Source: Ignavibacteria bacterium (GTDB lineage Bacteria > Bacteroidota > Ignavibacteria > Tepidaquicellales > OLB5). Taken from it: DNA of 11,722 bases. Below are positions 6,279 to 11,722 of the stretch, piece after piece. Positions within the stretch are counted from its first letter, which is position 1. Every line of letters starts with the position of its first letter. A program made the position numbers and the translations under genes. The stretch is taken from contig JAPUEV010000225.1 in assembly GCA_027492415.1 (NCBI GenBank), forward strand, positions 1 to 11,722, in the 5' to 3' direction. A model generated the notes under the pieces. It was not told the DNA's origin, did no database searches, and saw only the letters and a list, made by a program, of their open reading frames with translations.

Positions 6279-7949
6279 ATGAAAAGAAACCTTGATCTAT
6301 TATCTTTTCTTTACAGAACCGTCCCTTTCAGACAGTTATTAAAATCTATTGCATGTTTTGTGTTTTTCTTTTTTACTGCAGTCCAGTATTCCCAGCAGCC
6401 GACTGAGGAGTGGGCAGCAAGATGGCCATCTCCGCAATCTCCGGTTGCCTCTAATGGCAAATCTATTCAAAAAGACAGCCAGGTAAATATCTACGTTTTA
6501 GCCGATACAGGTTTGGGTTTTGGTTTCCTTAAATATGGCCAAAATGGAAACCTTCTTTTCTCTGTACACCATACACCAACCGGAAGTTTTTCTACAGGAG
6601 GCTCTTCTCACTTTTATGTTGCTGCCACAGGAGATGTTTATATCACAGGAACTGTTTATATCGAACTTGATTACTGGATATATACTGTAAAGTTTAATAA
6701 CAATGGGGTGCTGCAATGGTATAGACTTTACAACAGGGATACTGATGATTCACCGGAAGGAATTACAGCTGATAATAACGGGGATATTATTTTAATTGGA
6801 GGAGCAAATATTGGCACAACGGGATACCCATTGATAATAAAATATAAGCCTAATGGAGATACATCATGGGTAAGATATTTTAACCCCGGGCAAACATGTA
6901 TCAGCAATCAAAAAGTATTTATTGACAGCAATAATAATATTTACACTATAGGAAGTATCGGAATACCGGCTAAGTGTTTAATCCTAAAATATGCACCTGA
7001 TGGAAATTTATACTGGTACAAAACCTTTACTTTGGATGCAGGAAGATCAAATATAGGCTGGGGTGGGATCGTACTGGACGAAGCAGGAAATATTTATTTA
7101 ACAGGGACCCAGGTACGACCTCAGGCACAATATGATTCTTACCTGTTGAAATTAAGAAATAACGGAGATACTGTCTGGAGCAGAAATTACCCGCAGTTTG
7201 GTCCCGGAAATTTTTCGCTTTGGGGTCCGATAATCAGCAGAAGCGGTAACAGCATTTATTATACCGCAACATATTATGCTCCAGCCAACGGGTATGATAT
7301 AGGAACGTTAAAATACGATTCTTCAGGAAATATCCAATGGATAAAAACATTTAATGCCGGTTTAGTTGGCGGCCTGAATATTCCCTCAAACATTAAATTT
7401 GATAAATATGAAAATGTTTATGTATGCGGTGGCGGCGATTATACCAATACAGGAATCGATTTTATTATTTTAAAATATTTACCATCCGGAATACTGCATT
7501 GGGTAACCAGGTATTCAGGAGTGACAGCTAATGGAACGGATTTTGCAAATGATATAATAGTAGATACAAATACTATTTATGCTACCGGTAATAGCCGGAA
7601 ACTAAACATTAACTATAATGATGGAGTTACAGTAAAATATGATCATATATTGGGAATAAATCCTGCATCAAATGAAATGCCGGATGATTATAAAATATAT
7701 CAAAATTACCCGAATCCGTTCAATGGGACAACAATAATAACTTATGCTTTACCTGAAGCTGATTTTGTAGAACTGCAAATTTATAATTGCCTGGGAGAGT
7801 CTGTGGTAACCCTTGTAAGATCAGAACAAGCTGCCGGAAATTATTCAATAATTGTAAATATGGAAGGATATGCCTCGGGGATTTATATTTATAAAATAAA
7901 AGCAGGGAATAAATTTACTGAATCAAAGAAAATGATTCATTTAAAATAA
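6279..7949 (+). CDS. Secreted seven-bladed SBBP-type beta-propeller with T9SS sorting domain, 556 aa
   Basis: This is an exported surface protein with no enzyme motif seen; ligand or adhesive binding is inference. The N-terminus has a long charged region and then a hydrophobic run (IACFVFFFFTAV) ending near residue 38, a somewhat extended signal peptide. From about residue 119 to 455 there are seven repeats of about 50 residues, each built as [DN]-[IV]-Y-x-x-G, then IxKY, then N/DGxxxW. Examples are DVYITG then YTVKFNNNGVLQW, NIYTIG then LILKYAPDGNLYW, and NVYVCG then IILKYLPSGILHW; the last blade is partial (TIYATG then VTVKYD). This fits the SBBP family of beta-propellers. NYPNPFNGTT at residue 476 opens the sorting domain, which ends KKMIHLK. 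The start is the first ATG, with no Shine-Dalgarno. A branched terminator element follows at 7965-8060. Confidence 0.88.
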   Translation: MKRNLDLLSFLYRTVPFRQLLKSIACFVFFFFTAVQYSQQPTEEWAARWPSPQSPVASNGKSIQKDSQVNIYVLADTGLGFGFLKYGQNGNLLFSVHHTPTGSFSTGGSSHFYVAATGDVYITGTVYIELDYWIYTVKFNNNGVLQWYRLYNRDTDDSPEGITADNNGDIILIGGANIGTTGYPLIIKYKPNGDTSWVRYFNPGQTCISNQKVFIDSNNNIYTIGSIGIPAKCLILKYAPDGNLYWYKTFTLDAGRSNIGWGGIVLDEAGNIYLTGTQVRPQAQYDSYLLKLRNNGDTVWSRNYPQFGPGNFSLWGPIISRSGNSIYYTATYYAPANGYDIGTLKYDSSGNIQWIKTFNAGLVGGLNIPSNIKFDKYENVYVCGGGDYTNTGIDFIILKYLPSGILHWVTRYSGVTANGTDFANDIIVDTNTIYATGNSRKLNINYNDGVTVKYDHILGINPASNEMPDDYKIYQNYPNPFNGTTIITYALPEADFVELQIYNCLGESVVTLVRSEQAAGNYSIIVNMEGYASGIYIYKIKAGNKFTESKKMIHLK

Positions 7950-7964
7950 CAAAGTTAAAATATT

Positions 7965-8060
7965 AAAGGGCAAAACTTGCTCGGTTAAATAGCGCTGCGA
8001 ACGTATTTTTAACCAAAATATCCCTTTACGGGATAGCGTGCAATTATTTTGCCCTTTTTT
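7965..8060 (+). terminator. Branched 93-base inverted repeat acting as terminator
   Basis: The outer arms AAAGGGCAAAA (7965-7975) and TTTTGCCCTTT (8047-8057) match perfectly, and the right arm runs into six T residues. Inside, TTGC (7977-7980) can pair with GCAA (8040-8043), GGTTAAA (7983-7989) with TTTAACC (8008-8014), and TATCCC (8019-8024) with GGGATA (8030-8035). Together these make a closed stem carrying two hairpins, a three-way junction. It probably ends the propeller transcript. It is far more elaborate than the other two terminators here, so a small repeat element or structured RNA is possible. Confidence 0.7.
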
Positions 8061-8113
8061 AAAAATAAACAAAAAAAACGTAATAAATAATTCCAAAATC
8101 TAATTACAGGAAA

Positions 8114-8117
8114 GGAG
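8114..8117 (+). promoter_or_regulatory. Shine-Dalgarno GGAG of the 8124 gene
   Basis: GGAG lies within AGGAAAGGAG and ends 6 bases before the ATG at 8124. It favours that start over the in-frame ATG at 8163, which sits nearer the hydrophobic segment but has no such site. Confidence 0.6.
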
Positions 8118-8123
8118 TCAAAA

Positions 8124-11100
8124 ATGTTTAACATCGCAGACAATTTAACAAATTGGTTAAACATGAGGAAATTGCTTGTAATATCAGCAATTATACTCAG
8201 TGTATTTCAGCCTTTGTATTCACAGGAAGAAGAAGGAGACCATTATAAATGGCTCTTAAGACAAAAAATGTATCCAGTAGATTCGATTGATTCGGATGCA
8301 TTTACTTACGCTTCCGAGCAGCAATCTGCAAGTAATTTGATAAATGGCTACTATATTTTGACTCCATGGAGCTGTATAGGACCATCAATTTCAGGTTCAG
8401 GTGCGGGAAGAGTTACATGTGTCAAATATGATCCTAAATATGATCCGGATAGTAAACCAAATATTTACTGTACAGGACATAACGGAGGCGTTTGGAAATC
8501 TACTAATGCAGGAACAACTTTTTTCCCGATAACAGACGCATTGCCAACACAATCTTCAGGCTCAATATGTATAGACCCTAATAATTCCAATATCATATAT
8601 TATGCTACCGGAGGTTCAGTAGAGGGCTTCAGGTATAACTATTCCGGTTTCGGGGTTTTTAAATCGACCGATGCGGGAAATACATGGACAGGAGGATACA
8701 ATGTACATTATCCTAAAGTTACATATTCATACGGCATAGAAGTTAACCCAAATAACAGCAATAATCTTTACCTTGCAGAAAGAACAGGATTTTTCATCAG
8801 TTCAGATGCAGGCGTTACCTGGAATGCACCATACGGATATGGATCATGTCAGGATGTTTCAACTTCTAAAGACGGACAGATAGTTTGCGCAATTGGCGGT
8901 GGAAATGAAATGTTCTGGCCCCCGACATATCCCGGAATGGGCTATTATCGTTCAACGGATTATGGAAGTACTTTTACAGAAATGACAAACTATGGTTTTA
9001 CACCTCAAACAAGAACTCATATTTCGGTCAGCTGGGCAGATAAAAATTATGTTTATGCATTATCAAGATCCGGTATAATGAATGCTTATACATCAACAGA
9101 TGGAGGAGTTACGTTTAATCGTTACAAAAATATGGGGGATATTTATGGCTCTATGTCAGTTGACTTCATGTTTATAGAAGCCAGCCCGCATAATTCACAG
9201 GTTGCCATAGCAGGTTACGGAACCGGATATTATGGTCTTTTATTGTGGATCACAACAGACGGAGGACAAAACTGGACTCAGATAGGAGCCCCCGGAGGTG
9301 ATGTTAACTGTTTGGCATTCAATCCGAATGTTAACTTAACCCAGGAATTATTATGCGGTTTTGACCAGGGTTTATCAAAATCAACTGACTTAGGTTCATC
9401 CTGGCCATACAGCCTGAACAGCACACTTATGTTAACAGAAAATTACAGGTTAAGCTCTTACTATGACGCGAATATCAATTTAATTTTAGGCGCTGTAACT
9501 GATATGGGATTTACAAGATCTACAGACGGAGGAAACAGCTGGGAAGTTAAAAATCCTTACTGTGACGGTACCAATATAGTTATTTCTCAATTAGACCCTT
9601 CTTCAGGGAATATTAAACACGTAGTAGCAAGCAAAGGAGCATGTGGTTTTTTCTCGTATTCAAGTGATGCATACAATAGCTACAGCTCCAGTGACTTAAC
9701 AGGAACTCACGACTGGATTGCGGCATATTTTGAAGACCCCCACATTCCGGGTGTATTTTTCTGTCCAACTTTAGGCACAGGTGCAAATAACAATAAAACT
9801 TATATAAACGTATCTACTAATTATGGAGCTCATTGGGAACCAACAAGGGATAATGGTATATTTTCTTATGTCCCCACAACAAATCCATGTCAGCAGCCTC
9901 AAACGTTCACAATGAGTGCTGTAGATACAAATTTACTGTTTTTCACCAGTATTGACTATTATCCTCCTGAAATTGGCTGTCAGCGTGAAGGTGAAATGCT
10001 TTGGAGGTCTACAAATGCAGGTCAACAATGGAATTTAATAGACAGGTTAAATGGTGGTTTGCCGGACAGATATATTACATCAGTAGTAACAGATCCTGTA
10101 AGCTCTGATGTGGTGTATTTAACAGTTTCCGGTATAGGATATAATAACGGTCATATTTTTAAATCTGTTGATAAAGGCATAAACTGGTCTGATATCAGCG
10201 GTTCAGGTTTGGGCGCGTTACCTGATATACCTATAAACTGTTTAGAACTGAGAAGTATTAACAGCATTATCAAAGAATTAATAGTAGGAACAGATAACGG
10301 TGTTTATATTGCAGTTGATAATGATGTATCAGTACCAGCCCCGGCTTTGGAATGGAAGGAATACGCTTCAGGCTTGCCGCGTACCCCGGTTTTAGATATT
10401 GATATTAATAATGCCCTGGGTAAAATAAGGTGCGCAGCTTTTGGCAGAAGCATGTTTGAAACTTACTTAAGCGGACCATGGGTTATTGCCGGCCCGCAGG
10501 ATTTATTAAAAGGAGCAAATGATCTGGCAGTTAACGAAGATATTGTTGTATCAAGTAACGGTGTTTTAAAAATAACAAAGGATGCCACTATCAGAATGGC
10601 AGCAGGTAAAAAGATAATCGTCAAAGAGGGCGGTCAGATTGATATATCGAGCGGAGCCGCAGTTACATTTACCTCTCAATCAGGTACCTGGAGTGGAATT
10701 GAGTTCGAAGGCAGTGGTTATGGTACGTTGAAGAATTGTACTTTCAGCAATACAAACACACCGATAACAATAACCGGGAGCTTAGCAAGCATTTTAGTGC
10801 CACCCCCATTAACAATAGATGCTTGTCATTTTACAAACGGTGCTATTGAAGTAACAAACAGAACAGATGTAACAATAAAATATTCTTCCTGGACAATGTA
10901 TAGCAGCAGTTATCCTGATGCTATTATTGCAGCCGGTTCTGCGAATATTTATATACTTGATAACGATATTACTTACAGTTCCCAAACATCAGGTTCTCAT
11001 GCTATTCAGCTTTCGCAATGTGCCGATGCTATTGTAACATTAAATACTATTACCAGCGCAGATTACCCGATTACGGTTTCAAACGCTACTTCATATGTTC

Positions 11101-11722
11101 GTTACAGTGATATTACTACCAGATATCCTTCCACATCATACGAGGGAATATACCTAAATGGTGTAAATAATGGTCATTTGATCGGCAATGATGTAAGCGG
11201 TTACCAGACCGGTTATTATTTTAACTCGTACAGTTCACCGCAGGTTTTAATGAATAATGCTGACGGCTCAAACTCAAACGGAAATAGAACAGGGATCTAT
11301 TGCTTTGGTTCTTCACCCAGGCTGTACCCAACCTTTGATGGAATTAATATTGTATGGGATGCCGGCGGTAATACATTAAGAAATGATGCTGCCAACAGCT
11401 TTGGCTTGTATGTGGAAGAAGATAGTGACCCCGGTTTGGATTATGGTTATAATACGATCGTAGGGGCAACAAATATTTACGGCACTTATCCGTACGAAAA
11501 ATGGTTGATGAGATGTAACTCATGGGAAAATGATCCACCGGTATTTACTGTATTTAGTCCGGGAATTGAATACTCACCGACAGACTGCCCTCCGCCTGAT
11601 TCAAGACCATCATCACCAAATATTATTAAGGGCGGATCTGAAAAGGAGAATGATGCAGGAAACGCATTAGGATCAACTCCACCTCAGCCCTTAATTGTGG
11701 ATTATGGTAATGGTTTAATTGA
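8124..11722 (+). CDS. Very large secreted Asp-box propeller plus beta-helix protein, 3' partial (over 1199 aa)
   Basis: The reading frame is open from the ATG at 8124 to the window edge with no stop. Residues 1-33 form a signal peptide (KLLVISAIILSVF, then YSQEEE). From residue 126 to about 689 there are eleven Asp-box motifs (S-x-[DN]-x-G-x-x-[WF]), for example STNAGTTF (126), STDAGNTW (181), SSDAGVTW (226), STDGGVTF, STDGGNSW and SVDKGINW (681). These mark turns of a sialidase or sortilin-type beta-propeller, probably more than one ring. I see no conserved Arg triad proving a sialidase. From about residue 785 to 1110 a right-handed parallel beta-helix follows: VLKITKDATIRMAAGK, WSGIEFEG, NIYILDNDITYS and HLIGNDVSG. 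A Pro/Ser-rich linker (PPPDSRPSSPN) comes near the end. A T9SS sorting domain beyond the window is expected from its neighbours but is not seen. Function is unknown; surface adhesion or glycan binding is inference. Confidence 0.9.
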   Translation, partial: MFNIADNLTNWLNMRKLLVISAIILSVFQPLYSQEEEGDHYKWLLRQKMYPVDSIDSDAFTYASEQQSASNLINGYYILTPWSCIGPSISGSGAGRVTCVKYDPKYDPDSKPNIYCTGHNGGVWKSTNAGTTFFPITDALPTQSSGSICIDPNNSNIIYYATGGSVEGFRYNYSGFGVFKSTDAGNTWTGGYNVHYPKVTYSYGIEVNPNNSNNLYLAERTGFFISSDAGVTWNAPYGYGSCQDVSTSKDGQIVCAIGGGNEMFWPPTYPGMGYYRSTDYGSTFTEMTNYGFTPQTRTHISVSWADKNYVYALSRSGIMNAYTSTDGGVTFNRYKNMGDIYGSMSVDFMFIEASPHNSQVAIAGYGTGYYGLLLWITTDGGQNWTQIGAPGGDVNCLAFNPNVNLTQELLCGFDQGLSKSTDLGSSWPYSLNSTLMLTENYRLSSYYDANINLILGAVTDMGFTRSTDGGNSWEVKNPYCDGTNIVISQLDPSSGNIKHVVASKGACGFFSYSSDAYNSYSSSDLTGTHDWIAAYFEDPHIPGVFFCPTLGTGANNNKTYINVSTNYGAHWEPTRDNGIFSYVPTTNPCQQPQTFTMSAVDTNLLFFTSIDYYPPEIGCQREGEMLWRSTNAGQQWNLIDRLNGGLPDRYITSVVTDPVSSDVVYLTVSGIGYNNGHIFKSVDKGINWSDISGSGLGALPDIPINCLELRSINSIIKELIVGTDNGVYIAVDNDVSVPAPALEWKEYASGLPRTPVLDIDINNALGKIRCAAFGRSMFETYLSGPWVIAGPQDLLKGANDLAVNEDIVVSSNGVLKITKDATIRMAAGKKIIVKEGGQIDISSGAAVTFTSQSGTWSGIEFEGSGYGTLKNCTFSNTNTPITITGSLASILVPPPLTIDACHFTNGAIEVTNRTDVTIKYSSWTMYSSSYPDAIIAAGSANIYILDNDITYSSQTSGSHAIQLSQCADAIVTLNTITSADYPITVSNATSYVRYSDITTRYPSTSYEGIYLNGVNNGHLIGNDVSGYQTGYYFNSYSSPQVLMNNADGSNSNGNRTGIYCFGSSPRLYPTFDGINIVWDAGGNTLRNDAANSFGLYVEEDSDPGLDYGYNTIVGATNIYGTYPYEKWLMRCNSWENDPPVFTVFSPGIEYSPTDCPPPDSRPSSPNIIKGGSEKENDAGNALGSTPPQPLIVDYGNGLI

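Noticed and set aside
7976..8046. A tRNA or tRNA-like gene inside the branched element
   Set aside because: There is no acceptor-stem layout, no T-loop GTTCRA motif and no anticodon-loop pattern.
10680..10691. Palindrome CAGGTACCTG as a further regulator site
   Set aside because: It lies within coding sequence of the large 8124 protein, far from any promoter, and is explained by codons.
11344..11538. Minus-strand open frame of 64 codons
   Set aside because: It is antisense to the well-supported large protein, with no signal of its own.
1..11722. CRISPR arrays, insertion sequences, phage genes or T9SS machinery
   Set aside because: No spaced direct-repeat arrays, transposase, integrase, structural phage genes or Por/Gld components were found on either strand.

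Overview
The window looks like the chromosome of an Ignavibacteria-like member of the FCB/Bacteroidota group. Four points suggest this. Three proteins end in the type IX secretion (T9SS) sorting domain in its N-[FY]-P-N-P-F-N form with a KKM-type tail. Two intergenic sites match the Bacteroidota -33/-7 promoter (TTTG, about 20 nt, TAnnTTTG). The DNA is AT-rich. The content is that of a surface or secreted protein region. Genus assignment is inference; no rRNA or tRNA is present to settle it.

Layout: (1) 2-1894 (+) is the 3' part of a secreted subtilisin-like (S8) protease with a P-domain and a T9SS sorting domain. It begins outside the window and carries an in-frame TAG six bases before the catalytic-His HGT motif. 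(2) 1933-3357 (-) converges on it and encodes a cytoplasmic helical protein of unknown function. (3) 3358-3877 is a 520-base gene-free stretch. It holds an isolated promoter plus strong terminator that would make an RNA of about 70 nt, then a second promoter overlaid by two inverted repeats just upstream of (4) 3878-4732 (+), a TrmB-like HTH regulator. (5) 4777-5718 (+) is a secreted protein with a carboxypeptidase-regulatory-like domain and a T9SS sorting domain, 44 bases behind the regulator and possibly cotranscribed. (6) 5773-5804 is a terminator. (7) 5815-6081 (+) is a stand-alone remnant of a sorting domain. (8) 6279-7949 (+) is a secreted seven-bladed SBBP-type beta-propeller with a T9SS sorting domain. 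(9) 7965-8060 is an unusually elaborate branched inverted repeat and terminator. (10) 8124 to the window end (+) is a very large secreted protein, open for 1199 codons, with eleven Asp-box repeats followed by a right-handed beta-helix; its 3' end lies outside.

How they fit together: the complete plus-strand genes other than the regulator begin with signal peptides, and three of the five exported or export-like genes carry a T9SS sorting domain, so they look like independent outer-surface cargo rather than a metabolic pathway. The T9SS machinery itself is not here. The regulator is the only candidate controller, and the dyads over its own promoter suggest autoregulation. No mobile element, CRISPR array, phage gene or tRNA was recognised. 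The most unusual items are the stop codon inside the protease, the compact promoter-terminator unit, the operator-like dyads and the branched element at 7965-8057.
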